The position numbers and the translations under genes were made by a program. A model generated the notes under the pieces. The model was not told where the DNA came from. It was given only the letters and a program-made list of their open reading frames with translations, and made no database searches. A DNA stretch of 64,000 nucleotides from Piezodorus guildinii (Eukaryota; Arthropoda; Insecta; Hemiptera; Pentatomidae): positions 179,724,789 to 179,788,788 of the forward strand of contig CM041293.1 of the NCBI GenBank assembly GCA_023052935.1, given 5' to 3'. How positions within the stretch are numbered: the stretch's first letter is position 1; each line of letters begins with the position of its first letter. Positions 1-10,280 of the stretch are shown here, piece by piece.

Positions 1-182
1 ATAATAGACCTACAAACATTACATAACTCTCTTTGCCATCCAGGAATAACTAGGATGTCACATTGGGTTAGAGCAAAGAATCTCCCTTACTCTTTAGAAG
101 ATATAAGAAAAATCACACATCCACAGCAAATTCTTTAATGATTTTACAACACAGTCAGAATCAAGACACGCAGAAGTATTTT
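1..182 (+). pseudogene. Gypsy integrase N-terminal fragment
   Basis: The first 135 bases read, in the frame starting at base 1, as a segment with LHNSLCHPGITRMSHWVR. This is the histidine half of the HHCC zinc-binding domain at the start of a Ty3/gypsy integrase. A stop follows near 138, before the cysteine half, so only the left part remains. The fragment runs off the window start, and the SINE at 196 cuts the sequence downstream. Inferred to be a dead retrotransposon remnant. Confidence 0.55.
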
Positions 183-520
183 GTTAATGTAAAAAAAAGA
201 ACATGTACCACAACAACCCATGAAGAGTTTTGGGCTCAGTACATGTAGAGATTCGTACTGTTTCCTAGGGCAACGGCTGTGCAGTGAGGTGATTCGACCG
301 AGATCATGCTCAGCCGCCAGGTTTTTCCCCATTTTTGGGTACCCACTTTATAGAGGCTGGGTGTGCCCCAGGAGGGTCTCCATAACCCAGGATCGCCCCC
401 CGGCCGAAATAACAGAATCAATAATATTCCGCCACAGCTGGGATTCGAACTCAGGATCTGGAGCACAGTAGACTAGCGCTCTATCCACTAGACCACGCCG
501 CTCCCTAGTTAATGTAAAAA
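183..520 (-). mobile_element. tRNA-derived SINE (family B) with 13-bp target duplication
   Basis: The SINE body is 196-507, read on the minus strand from 507 down. The tRNA-like head has an A-box-like TGGTCTAGTGG (about 486-496) and a B-box-like GAGTTCGAATCCC (about 448-460), followed by an unrelated body of roughly 240 bases. The insertion is flanked by GTTAATGTAAAAA at 183-195 and 508-520, an exact target-site duplication. Other copies of the family lie at 46.14 kb (plus strand), 47.39 kb and 53.03 kb. The head resembles a Glu/Asp-type tRNA, but there is no complete cloverleaf, so it is not a functional tRNA gene. Confidence 0.85.
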
Positions 521-1490
521 TCAATGGAATAATTCAACAATTCAAAGTGGATTCAGGAGCAGGACATGGTCTTTATCATGTCAACAACAATTAGGATCTA
601 GCTTTGACCGAACATGCTATAGTTATCACTAACTCCAAAATCTATGAGTGGCACTCAAAAGTCGGCCACATAAATAAAATTAACCTTCAAAACCATGAAA
701 GGCCTCATATTTAATAAAAATGAATTTTTAGCGGACTATTGAGGTATACATACAATCCAAGATGACATGTGCACCATGATCAGCCCTAAACCTTAAAGTC
801 CTTGAAATAATTCATTCTGATGTGGTAGGACCCTTGAGAGTAATTTCGCCTGGGAGAGCAATCTACTTTGTTACCTTTATTGATTAGAAAACTTGCTATT
901 TTCAAGTTTATTTTCTTAAGCAGAAAAATGAAGTCCTACATTTCATCGAAATATTCAAAAATGAAGTTGAAAATCTTCATTCAATGAAAATTAAATATAT
1001 TCAAAGTGACAACGGAAAAGGTGATTATGCAAATAATTAATTTGAGTGTTTCTTAAAAGAAAGAGGCATTAGAAGAAGACTGTCTGCACCATACACACAC
1101 CAACAAAATGGTTTAGCAGAACGTTTACAGAAGTTCACTTGAAAAAGCCAGATGCATGATGGTAGAATCAAGAATAAAGTTCTTCAGATTTTATGGACAG
1201 AAGCAATAAATACTGCTAAATCATTGTCCCTCAAGATCTATCGGCCATTTCAGTTTGCCACCTAGATGTTTTCGGGAACAAAGCTTATGTTTTAAGAAAC
1301 AGAAAGAACTTTGGAAAATTTTCTTTAGAAGATTTCTCTGTAGGATATTCTAACTTTTCCAAAGCTTACAGAATTTGGGTGCCATCCCTGATTAAAGTTG
1401 TGATAAGTCAAGACACCAAAGTTTTAACAAATTTTTCTGAACACAATCAAATTGCAAGTGATAAAGACTTCTTTTTTAATGAAAAATAGT
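521..1490 (+). pseudogene. Ty1/copia integrase region, degenerate
   Basis: Translating in shifting frames gives copia-type landmarks in order. EWHSKVGHINKINL near 640-680 resembles the GAG-pre-integrase domain. IHSDVVGPL near 812-835 is the first catalytic Asp block of the integrase. QSDNGKGDYANN near 1000-1040 is the second Asp block. APYTHQQNGLAER near 1087-1125 is the Glu block region. VISQDTKVL near 1400-1425 is the linker after the integrase. Several stops and frameshifts interrupt it, so it is a fossil. A DSGAG protease-like string near 550 sits unusually close upstream, which implies a deletion. Confidence 0.65.
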
Positions 1491-1500
1491 TACCTTACTA

Positions 1501-2459
1501 TTGGAAGAAGAAGCAGATGAAATCCTAACTGAAACTGCTGAAGAAATTCTTCCTGAAACAGCTCCCTTTTCGGAAGCATTTACCCTAGCTACTGCAAGAG
1601 AAGCCTCTCTCAAATCCAATTCTGCACAGCAAATCAAGGTAGAACCATCCGATTTGTTTAATCCAAAACATCTGTTTATTCTCAGAAAGCATCAAACCAG
1701 AAGCCTTGTGAGGTTTGTGGTTGAAGAAACCATCCTACTAAAATCTGTAAGTACAAATCTTATTCTTGCCATAAATGTCATATAAAGGGGCATTTGGCTC
1801 CAGTATGAAAACCAAATTTTTAACCGAAGAAAACACAGAAGAGGAGGTCATCCTATGTGACACTTTCTATAATTTTCCTGCTTGCCATCAAAGGTTTTAC
1901 GATGGACCTTAATATATATTCGGGCAAAATTATACATTTGTAATTGAAACGGGATCATTTTACATCATATTGGAAAAATATTATTTAGCAAACTTTAAGA
2001 AAGTCCTTCTTTTGAAAAAATCAAGTTATTAGTTGGGAAGAATTCTAAATTTCATTTGATTTCAAATGGGAGCCTTCCATTGATAGGCAGAAAAGGTTTA
2101 AAAATTTTGAAGACAACAACCAAGCATCCAATCACACTAAATAAATTAGTTCCTTTGCAAATGAAGATGGCATTTTAGCCGAAACGTCGTGCATTTATTT
2201 TTATAAAAGAGTGGTGAAGTATAAATCAGCCTCAAATTTTATTCACAGAATTTGCCCTTCACCTTAAAGAATCTACACCTTATTGAAGACAACTTTCAAG
2301 TGATATTTCAAACATAATTGACATGTACCCTACAGTTTTTCAGCCTTTTTTTGGTACATTATATAAGTATAAAGTTGTATCAGCAACTCCTTTTAGAAGA
2401 CAACTCCAGACCTTTGACCACGATTAATACATATATTGGTATGCTTAGGCACACACTAT
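1501..2459 (+). pseudogene. Gypsy gag zinc knuckle and protease remnant
   Basis: Between about 1690 and 1810 a frame with stops reads as CEVCG and later CHKCHIKGHLAPV, a paired zinc-knuckle arrangement typical of retrotransposon gag. About 120 bases on, a segment containing FVIETGSFYIIL (near 1930-1970) resembles a retroviral-type protease active site with Asp replaced by Glu. Near 2060-2100 LPLIGRKGLKIL matches the protease to reverse-transcriptase linker of gypsy elements. The open stretch 1501-1785 is acidic at its start and has no recognised domain. The remnant ends at the LTR starting at 2460. Confidence 0.45.
2160..2196 (+). other. Hammerhead-like hairpin (degenerate)
   Basis: The plus strand reads ATGAAGA, a hairpin TGGC/GCC around ATTTTA, then GAAAC directly followed by GTC. 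This is the layout of a hammerhead core lacking stem III, but the conserved C of CTGANGA is an A here, which should abolish cleavage. See the better-preserved copy at 4097-4136. Confidence 0.3.
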
Positions 2460-3150
2460 TGTTACGTAATCGAGTTGGTGAGCTAAAGTTTGTATGTTTT
2501 AATTTGTGATAAACAGTGTAGAACCTCCCCAATTGGATGGTATTTGGCTATGTGTTGTTCTCTTGTGGTAAATAAAGAGTATGTCACATGTTGTGCAACC
2601 AAAAGTGTAGTATTATTATATTTTAAATCTTGAAATTGAGACTCATATTAGTCTAGGCAAAAGATATAACAACTGGCGACGAGGAAATAGCAGACAAATT
2701 ACCGGCACCGATATTGACAGTCAACAAAGTTGGAAGTTTTTCTTACAATGTATGGTGAGTACGTTCAAGTACACTTCTACTACTGATGAAGAGACAAAAA
2801 AAATTACTCATCAGTCACACTCCAATGAGAACACCTCAAACTGCGCATGAGAACTCTCCCACACCTCAAAATACAGAGGAGAGCCCTCCCCCTCTGCTGG
2901 AGACCACATCACCAATCAGCAGCCCAGTCTGCTACAGCTCGGTCAAACAGGAGACGATACACCAAGGAGGCCTCAGCGGGAAAGAAAAAAACCTCTCCAT
3001 TTTCGGCAGGACTAGATACATACCAGTGCCAGGCAGATGACTAGTATGTAATTTGTGTTTTTTTTTGTGGGGAGAAGTGTTGTGACGTAATCGAGTTGGT
3101 GAGCTAAAGTTTGTATGTTTTATCTCTTTGATAGTGGTAAACAGTAAACA
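2460..3150 (+). mobile_element. Internally deleted gypsy-type element with two LTRs
   Basis: A 5' LTR starts TGTTACGTAATCG at 2460 and ends GATATAACA at 2671. It is followed at once by ACTGGCGACGAGG, a typical gypsy leader/primer-binding context. A second copy of the LTR start, TGTGACGTAATCG, lies at 3081 after a purine-rich tract (GTGGGGAGAAG, 3068-3078). Only about 410 bases lie between the LTRs. They code fragments rich in Pro, Ser and Arg of the kind that end gypsy pol, but no gag, protease or reverse transcriptase. The 3' LTR is cut off near 3150, where unrelated sequence begins. It could only move if driven by another element's proteins. Confidence 0.7.
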
Positions 3151-3350
3151 ACTGATATGGAGGTATCTAGAAGTCGGTCACCTGTCTCGCATGACACTTG
3201 ATAGAGTTGATGAGGACATAGAACAGAATGAACAAGATCTTGAAAGGAGCTACCCGAAGGATGTTCTCAACGAACAGGAGGATTTTAGTCTGGAAGAATA
3301 TCCCGAAAGGACTGTTCGTCGACCAGTTTGGTATTCGTCATGAAGAAGGA
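3151..3350 (+). pseudogene. Possible copia pol fragment
   Basis: An open frame of about 60 codons ending at 3343 is acidic (DEDIEQNEQDLERSYPKD) and ends RTVRRPVWYSS. It resembles the variable linker between integrase and reverse transcriptase in copia polyproteins, where a basic motif precedes the RT. No catalytic motif is present. The call rests mainly on its place upstream of the copia-type 3' end at 3.57 kb. Confidence 0.3.
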
Positions 3351-3563
3351 CATTGGTGTATACTGTTTCTCGTATTATTTATTTATTTATATATGTATTA
3401 AACATTTTTTTTTTTAATTTTAAAAAAGGTAAATTTTTTTTTTAGGATACCTGAACATTGAAATGGTAATTGCTGATATTCTCACCTGGTTGAGGTTCAA
3501 CACTATTCCTTAATTCAGGAGATGGAACTTCTAACTGAAAAGCAAGACGAGAGCATTGGTAAG

Positions 3564-3775
3564 GGGGAGTGTTGAAGTTATTGATCATGGCACCATCTTT
3601 CTCTACTCAGTTATTTTTTACAGTCTCAGTCTGTTTCTACCTACTGCACCATTAGGTGTATTGTAGTTATGTTCTATTATATAATATTCAATAAAATGAA
3701 TTAGATTAATAGTGATATCTTTATTTTAATTTACTAAAATAATGTTTGTTTGGATTTAAATCTTGTGTGAAGATT
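3564..3775 (+). mobile_element. Copia-type polypurine tract and 3' LTR
   Basis: GGTAAGGGGGAGTG at 3561-3574 is a polypurine tract, followed by TGTTGAAGTTATTGATC, the start of an LTR. The LTR continues through TGTTCTATTATATAATATTC and an AATAAAATGAATTAGAT stretch that matches the 3' part of the Cop-B LTRs at 16234-16411 and 32818-32935. The sequence just upstream (3500-3570) also aligns with the bases before the 32.8-kb LTR. It is therefore the 3' end of a related copia element, probably the one whose integrase lies at 0.5-1.5 kb. Confidence 0.6.
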
Positions 3776-4044
3776 CCAAGTAAGATGTTTGTCAAGGAGG
3801 AGTCCTAAATATCAGATCTGTCGGGCAGGATGCCATAGATTTACAATGAAGGGTAAAGGTTATTTGGTGGAATTTATTTTAGTCTCCAATTATAGACTGA
3901 CTAAAATAAAAGTTATAAAAATTGTACAGTTTCAACATCAAATTTATCAGATAACTAAAATTGTTGTAGATGATGGTAGATTTGAAGACTATAGATATAA
4001 TCAGTTGTGTGAATGAAACTGAAAAAGAAATACAAAATAAAAAT
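3776..4044. other. Unassigned AT-rich stretch
   Basis: About 270 bases between the copia LTR and the foldback element. A plus-strand frame of about 75 codons (3789-4016) has no recognised motif and is likely chance. Nothing functional seen. Confidence 0.4.
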
Positions 4045-5063
4045 TTTATAGGTGGAATGATCAGGAGTCAGTCTTTTTCTAAATATTTTTAATTTTGCCG
4101 ACGTTTCAGCTCAAGCTTGTGAGCCATCATCAGGGCTACAAACATCAGAACAAAAGAGATACATATTAATGTGATTATGGAAATTTTTTGAATGTAGTGA
4201 TGATAACATTAAAAACAAAACAGAAAATATATCAAAATACTTAAATATTATAGATACAAAAAATGTTATATGATAAACAATATGATGATAATGATAAGCA
4301 TAAAAACAAAACTTTAGACTGACTTGAGCCAAGTTATTGCTACGGTCAAGACAATGACAGGTAAACCACGCCTAGAGGGATCCAGGTTTGGCTAGAGACT
4401 TCTGGACCTTGGATGGTCCTCGAAGTACCTAGAACGACCCATCCACCTCCTTGGGTTTACCTGCCTGCCGTGTCTAGGCTCTTCTGTAATGGTACAAATA
4501 CCGGTACAAATATACTACGCCCGAGAGGGCAGTCTTAATCCGGCTCAACAAGTATCAGTGAACTGTGACAGTGAACAATCCGTGACAGTGTAGTAAAATT
4601 GTGTGTGGCAGTCTAGTGATAACCAGTCGGTGGGAAATTAGAAGACTGTAGGTTATATATAATTTATAGTTGTAACTTTTAGAATAAGTATAGCAGATTG
4701 TATAAATCTACATAAGTAGTTTAGCTCTTAGAAGTACCTGATTTTATTATTGTACATTAAGTTAAGCTAGTAATCCAATTATTATTGTAACTATAGTGAT
4801 TAATAATTCCTTTGTATTTGTGCATTCTGTATTTAATAAATATTTGTAATTTGTAAACTGGAGTAGTTCATTTTTCACACCCCGTAGCCTGTAACATTAT
4901 CATTGTCACTACATTCAAAAATTTTTCATTATCACATTAATATGTATCTCTTTTGTTCTGATGTTTGTAACCCTGATGATGGCTCACAAGCTTGAGCCGA
5001 AAATTTGGCAAAATTAAAAATATTTAGAAAAAGACTGACTCCTGATTATTCCACCTATAATAG
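4045..5063. mobile_element. Foldback element with ~165-bp inverted arms
   Basis: The left arm (about 4045-4214) and right arm (about 4897-5063) are inverted copies. Both outer ends read TTATAGGTGGAAT when read inward, and both contain AGGAGTCAGTC, a stretch equivalent to ATCATCAGGGCTACAAACAT, and GAGATACATATTAATGTG. The arms differ by scattered substitutions. The interior (about 4215-4896) has no long frame. Part of it (about 4484-4898) starts TGTAATG and ends TGTAACA with an AATAAA-containing stretch, as a solo LTR would, but no target duplication was found around it. The arms carry a hammerhead-like motif, which suggests a Penelope-like origin. Confidence 0.65.
4097..4136 (-). ncRNA. Hammerhead ribozyme-like motif lacking stem III
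   Basis: On the minus strand, from 4136 down, the order is GCC, CTGATGA, a hairpin with stem GGCTCA/TGAGCT and loop CAAGCT, then GAAAC, GTC and GGC. The GCC before the core can pair with the GGC after GTC as stem I, and GTC is the expected cleavage triplet. Helix III is absent: GAAAC abuts GTC. Small hammerhead variants without stem III are known from Penelope-like retroelements, where two copies act together. The right-arm copy (plus strand, about 4973-5005) keeps CTGATGA and a perfect stem II but has lost the GAAACGTC end. Confidence 0.4.
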
Positions 5064-5623
5064 TTTCTACAGTCGACTTTACATCCTCAATAAAAATTTT
5101 TTGTGCTTAAATAAACGATGGAAGGTAAGTATCTAAATGGTTATAAATGCTTAAGGAGTTGGGAATTAGCTTGCCATTGGAGGAATGGTGGGCAAGATTA
5201 AACATCTTTAAAATAAATTTGCTAAAAATAGAAATAGAACTATCATTCAGTTTTTACCTAAATAATGAATATAACTACAAAGCTCTTCTCTTCAATTCTT
5301 CCTTACGATCAACTGAAGGCTTTTCAACACACCACCAAAACTTATTATTTCTTCTGTTTCACAATTATTCTTTCAAATACCTGGTTATTATAAGTCTTTT
5401 AATACTTCTGAATTGTATAAATTTATGGTCAGAGTGAAGACAAAGGCCATGCCTTCTACGATGAGACATCAGTGTACTTTCATACTTTTGAATTGTATTA
5501 ATTTGAGAATAGTGGAGATGATTCTCAAATTAACAGTGGACCATTAAAATATTTTCACGCTTCCATACGCAAAAGTTCAAAAGTAAGGATACAGACGATC
5601 TTATCTGATTTTTTTTTCTGCTG
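5064..5623. other. Region downstream of zinc-finger exon, nothing clear
   Basis: The stretch lies 3' of the minus-strand zinc-finger exon and may include its 3' untranslated region. The minus strand has several AATAAA-like strings, but none can be chosen as the cleavage signal. A plus-strand frame at 5147-5437 is low-complexity and has no motif. Confidence 0.35.
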
Positions 5624-6195
5624 TCATCTTATGACAGGTTTCTTATCTTCAAGACAGGCCATTATATATCTTTTCATATTTATTGAGTAAACAGATTTTA
5701 TAATCTCAATGTCAATGATGAGGCTTTTCACTGTATGCCAGGCTTTTATATGTTTTTTCATGTTTCCAGACCATGAAGTTCTAAAATCACAATGAGGACA
5801 TTGATAAAGCTTTTTATCTTCATGACAGTCCATTATATGAGTTTTTATACTTGCATACCTAAAACCTCTATATTCGCAATAAGGACATTTGTGAGGCTTC
5901 TCAGCTGTGTGCTCAGTAATAATATGCCTATTTAATTCATGTGGCGTATCAGATTCATAACCACAGTGAGGACAGTTGCGAATATCCTCACCTATATGAA
6001 ACACAATTATATGTCTCTTTAATCCATGAGAAACAGTAGATTTATAGTCACAGTGAGGACATTGGTGCGGCTTCTCTCCTGTATGACGGGCCATTATATG
6101 TCTTCTTAAATCAGCTTGTCTTTTAAATTTATGGTTGCATTGAAGGCATTGGTAGGACTTTTTATCCGTATGAAAACAATTCATCCGTACAGCAC
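5624..6195 (-). CDS. C2H2 zinc-finger terminal exon 1
   Basis: A minus-strand exon begins after the acceptor TTGATAG at 6196 with GT, which completes a Gly codon (phase 1), and ends at a stop at 5624. It codes five clear C2H2 fingers with near-standard linkers. The first three or so use HTGEKPHQC and variants (HIGEDIRNC, HTAEKPHKC); the later linkers are weaker (HEDKKLYQC, HTVKSLIID). The last C2H2 unit is lost: the tail has a decayed KRYIMACLEDKKP with no cysteine pair. Such arrays normally bind DNA in the nucleus. The start of the exon and its intron flank closely match the zinc-finger exon at 41833-42725, so the two are duplicates. No initiator belongs to it; it must be spliced from upstream exons. 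Confidence 0.75.
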
Positions 6196-6626
6196 CTATC
6201 AACAATAAATAATCTTACTAAAAAAATAAAATATAATATAAGTCCATTAAATTTCTATATCCTTATTTCATAAAATATAAAATTATATATCCTTATTCTT
6301 ATTAAGAGCCCTGATAAAACAGGCAGCATGTCTGGTGAAACATCAGAGAGAAAATATAGATGACACAATCAAAAACAGAAAACAATTATGGGGATAGTAA
6401 TAAAATAGTTTTTGGAAGATTATTATTTTTTTTTTTTTTTCAAAATAATTCTACATTCTGTATCCATTAAATGATTATTTTAATTTTTTTTTTTTTCATT
6501 TTGTTCTGTAAAATATAACAACTGGATTGAATTAGAAGGCTTTTTTACCAACATTCAACACTCTTTTACAATAATTTAATTAACTGAAAAGGTTACAATG
6601 ATGTTACATACCTATTGATTAACTAG
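6196..6626. other. Intron flank upstream of zinc-finger exon 1
   Basis: The first 45 or so bases (6196-6240) match the intron flank of the second zinc-finger exon at 42726-42775, including AATCTTACTAAAAAA on the plus strand. The rest is AT-rich with T-runs near 6430 and 6490. No coding sequence seen. Confidence 0.5.
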
Positions 6627-7943
6627 CTATAACCTGCGGTTTTGCTCGCGAATATTTCATTTTGTCTTTATTTAAATTTGCATAAATGCGTTTATGAGTG
6701 GTAACTATAAAATGCATATGATGGAGCAGTTGTTTGGGGATGTGGTAACAAAGAAACTACCAATAATAACACACTTATTTTATTTTTTCTTACTGGTGTG
6801 TTTTTTTTGTGGCTGCGCCCTTAACCAACTTCTTTACCATATAGTCAAAACGGTCAACAACTACTCCTTTATTATAAGACGTATAAATTTCCAAGAAATA
6901 TAAATATTATATTTTTGACAATTACATTTATCAAAGCTGTTTTCAAGAGAAAATATTCCCATTCGTTGAATTAATGTATATCAATCACATTAATGTTGCA
7001 AATGTAACTATACACCACAATTACGTTACAGCTAAAATATATTGAGTAATTTTGGATATGCCTACTTCTATTGTATATTTAACAGAATTAAATGGCAACG
7101 TATTAGACGAAAGTTAGAATTATGGTTGATAAGGAAAGTGATTTAAAAACAACTTAACCTATTTCTATAATTAATCTAATACAACTATAAACATATTTTT
7201 TCTAATGTCGAGACACATAAATAGAACAAGAACTAGAGCTCTTTATCTTGGTTTGCGGTTTGGTGAATTCAATTTGATAAATAAAATATTTTAAATTAAA
7301 ATTGCTACAAATTATGAAAGATGTTGATAGTGACTATGTTGAATGAGGTTATATAAAATAAATACAGATTAGCAATGAACTACTCTTTTTATGATAAATA
7401 AAAGATTATTATTTCATGTCAGATATCAATTTTATTTACTCAATGTTACAATAACATACCAATACCATGTAGCCACATCCAAATTATTCAAAAACATCAT
7501 TTGTCTTTTAAACATAACCGTTGCATATCATCATAACTCCTTTGCAACTCATGACTCATAGCAAGTCATTTAAGTGAGTACTAATAATTTTTCTGGAAAC
7601 GGATAGTAATATGTATTTTATTATAAATGGAAACTATAATGTGAATGTATATTTTATAAGTAAGAACGCATAGAAAAAATCAACACACACTTATATTTGA
7701 ATTAATAATCACATATGGGAAGGTTACTGGGAGGGAACCAGTGTTGCCACAGTTAAACAAATTTTGTTTTACGTTTTAGAAAAATACATTTTTCAACCAT
7801 TTAATAGTAATAAAAACTATCCTATCATTTAAGTTGGACCAAATAACAGATACTTACAAAGTTTGATCAAAGTCGGTTCAGTAATTTCAGAGTTTATTGC
7901 GAACAAACATTGTGACACGAGATTTTTATATCTATAGATAATC
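6627..7943. repeat. Interspersed repeat with conserved end motifs
   Basis: It starts near AACTAGCTATAACCTGCGG at 6631. It ends near TTCAGTAATTTCAGAG and a stretch with GACACGAGATTTTTATATC at about 7876-7943. A second left end, with CTAGCTGTAACCCACGG and the shared GGTTGAGGGTGCAG-like string (here read on the opposite strand), lies at 56680-56745. Such ends are seen in many insect interspersed repeats. No transposase frame is visible and the class is unassigned. Confidence 0.4.
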
Positions 7944-8236
7944 AATGGAAAATTATTACTGTTATCTTTCCCAACTTTAGTTACGATTGCCTGATGTATG
8001 GAGGACTTACCGATGAACACTCCTTACCAAAGTACTTTCAATTCTGTAGATTCCAAACAGTTGACCATATCATTTTATTAGAATTGATAAAAACAACTGA
8101 ATATACAAGTTGAACAAATTTTATAACCAACTAAAGGAGATAAGAGGAAAAATATATTTTTAAGTCATTTTTTTTTACAAATTTAAGAATATTAATATAT
8201 ATGTATAATAAACCATTGGAAAGCTGAAGATTTTAG
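7944..8236. other. Intergenic, nothing seen
   Basis: AT-rich sequence with no frame, repeat or motif that can be named, between the interspersed repeat and the SINE at 8249. Confidence 0.4.
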
Positions 8237-8562
8237 AAAAAATGTTATCTTATTTATTTATTCATGTTTATTAACGTCACTTTATACTTTATGCTACTAT
8301 GGCTAATCGGACGATGCTATAGTGGGAGTCTTAAATTTTGTCTATCCAGGTTTTATTAGAATAGGGATCTTTAACGAGTACCTGACATCGCACAGGCTCG
8401 GGACCACCTTTTAACGTCCCCTCCGAAGGACGGTATAACTACGGATTTTCTACTCCCATCAAAAAATTCTAGGACCACCTGCAGGTTTAAACCCGTGACC
8501 TTTGGCATAGGAGGCTGTTATGCTAGCCACCCAGCTACAAGTGATCCCTAAAAAAATGTTAT
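8237..8562 (-). mobile_element. tRNA-derived SINE (family A) with 12-bp duplication
   Basis: The SINE body is 8249-8550, read on the minus strand. Its head has TAGCTGGGTGG (A-box-like) and GGTTTAAACC (B-box-like, about 8484-8493). The body is shared with copies at 9.78, 54.79, 56.44 and 60.13 kb, and the tail is (AAAT)-like. AAAAAATGTTAT at 8237-8248 and 8551-8562 is an exact target-site duplication, so the insertion was by retroposition. Confidence 0.85.
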
Positions 8563-9326
8563 GTTTTACAAAGTTGTAAAAGATAATGTAAAGCAATTAA
8601 TAGGGCATAAACCTATCTGATTATTTTACATAACAAATTTATATTGTTATACTATTTGATATACATATGTTTCCAAAGAAACTTAAGATAATTCTTTAAA
8701 ACATTTTAAATTACATTTCATAGTTCTTAAACTAATTTTATTAAACAAGGTAAGTGAAAGTATTGTGTTGGGCACACCAGATTTTTGAGTATGTGATTAT
8801 GATATAATTGGACTGTTTGAAATAAAATTCAAAAATTGAGGATGAGGGTGATAGTCAATCAATGATTTTAAAAAATAGAGTTAGCTATTTATTGTAAAAA
8901 TCCAAATTTCGACCTATATTGCAGGTCTTCATTAATTATATAAAAAATTAAACATTAATTAAAAAAAATTGCCATCTCTCATAAATAGAATGCAATACAA
9001 AATGTACAAATAAAAATAATGAAACAATTTAATAATCAACAACAGCAGACAATAATTTCACTGTTTTGTTATAAAAAAATTTAAATAACATACGTAATAC
9101 AGATATATTGTTGTTATACAGATATACAACACAGTATTGGAAAGTTAAAGATTCTGATATCAAGGATGAAGTAGTTCGGGTACCAACAATAAAAAAAAAA
9201 GCTATATGAAAATAGAGTCAAAACTATTCATTTCTAAACATTTTTGACGGCCACCGGAACTATCTTATCCTTCATATTAACCCCACAATCAAATATTAAA
9301 TATGCTTAAAATCTAGGGGAGAAAAA

Positions 9327-9367
<41 letters not shown>

Positions 9368-9597
9368 TATATTCGTACTAAGTAATTGAAGGTAATGCCA
9401 AAAACTACATACAATTAAGTGACTGTTGAAGATAATAATATGATAATATGCATTGTTATGGTATTTAAACTAAAAAAATGTTTTTTTTGAAGTTCAATAT
9501 AAAGTTATGCAATGATTTTTGATTAAAGAGCAACAAAAGACAATATTTTTCTAGAGAACCTTCCTGAAAATACGAGGTGAGTAACACAGTTCAAAAA
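8563..9597. other. AT-rich region with a TA microsatellite
   Basis: Contains a perfect (TA)n run at about 9331-9360. On the minus strand at 8905-8937 there is a hairpin GACCT/AGGTC followed by GAAA, a weak and incomplete echo of the hammerhead-like motif at 4.1 kb. GTGTTGGGCACACCAGATTTTT at 8768-8788 recurs at 60367-60387. No gene seen. Confidence 0.4.
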
Positions 9598-9770
9598 CCC
9601 ATAACATGTTTGTTGACTTTAATTCAGCCTACGACACCATTTTTCTAAGAAAACTTTATCAAAGCATCGATTCAATTTGGAATCTCCATCAAACTTTCAA
9701 GACTGATAATGTTAATCACAAATCATGATGTTATTCATAAAACTTTAGGGCAACACTTCATATGACTTTT
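9598..9770 (+). pseudogene. LINE reverse transcriptase scrap
   Basis: About 45 codons read as NMFVDFNSAYDTIFLRKLYQ, which is the motif A region of a non-LTR reverse transcriptase (catalytic Asp in FVDF). Nothing before or after it extends the domain, and the family A SINE begins just downstream. Clade not assigned. Confidence 0.5.
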
Positions 9771-9775
9771 GAAAC

Positions 9776-10070
9776 GTTGTTTATTTATTTAATGTCACTT
9801 TATGCTACTATGGCTAATCGGACGATGCTACAGTGGGAGTCCTAAATTTTTCCTATCCAGGTTTTATTAGGATAGGGATCTTTAACAAGTACCTGACATC
9901 GCACATGCTCGGGACCACCTTATAACATCCCCTCCCAAGGACGGTATAACTAAGGATTTTTTTATTCCCTTAAAAATCCTAGGACCACATGTGGGTTTGA
10001 ACCCGTGACCTTTGATTTGTGACCAGCATAGGAGGCTTTTATGCTAGCCACCGAGCTACAAGTGATCCCT
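9776..10070 (-). mobile_element. tRNA-derived SINE (family A), second copy
   Basis: Minus-strand copy with head TAGCTCGGTGGCTAGCATAA (A-box region, near 10035-10062) and GGTTCAAACCC B-box near 9993-10003. It carries a small internal duplication of the GTGACC/CTTTG region near 10005-10025. No convincing target duplication was found. Confidence 0.75.
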
Positions 10071-10280
10071 TTTAAGCTTCTTGAAATAATTTTAAAAAAT
10101 AATAACCAATGAAAATATTTTAACGGTAACTGCACTCAGCCTAATAAATATATTTGTCATAAATTTAGTCCCTTTGCTAATACTGGTCAGTTTAAGACAA
10201 TTTTGCTTTCATATTGTTAGAAATTTGATTATTTTCTAGAGCCCATATATGCGAGAGGAAACTAGCTAGGAACAGACCAT

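Noticed and set aside
438..507. Possible tRNA gene on the minus strand (A and B boxes)
   Set aside because: No full cloverleaf; the sequence continues into a SINE body and is flanked by a target duplication.
2786..3044. Independent Pro/Ser-rich protein
   Set aside because: It lies between the LTR pair and fits the end of gypsy pol; two overlapping frames compete and neither has a domain.
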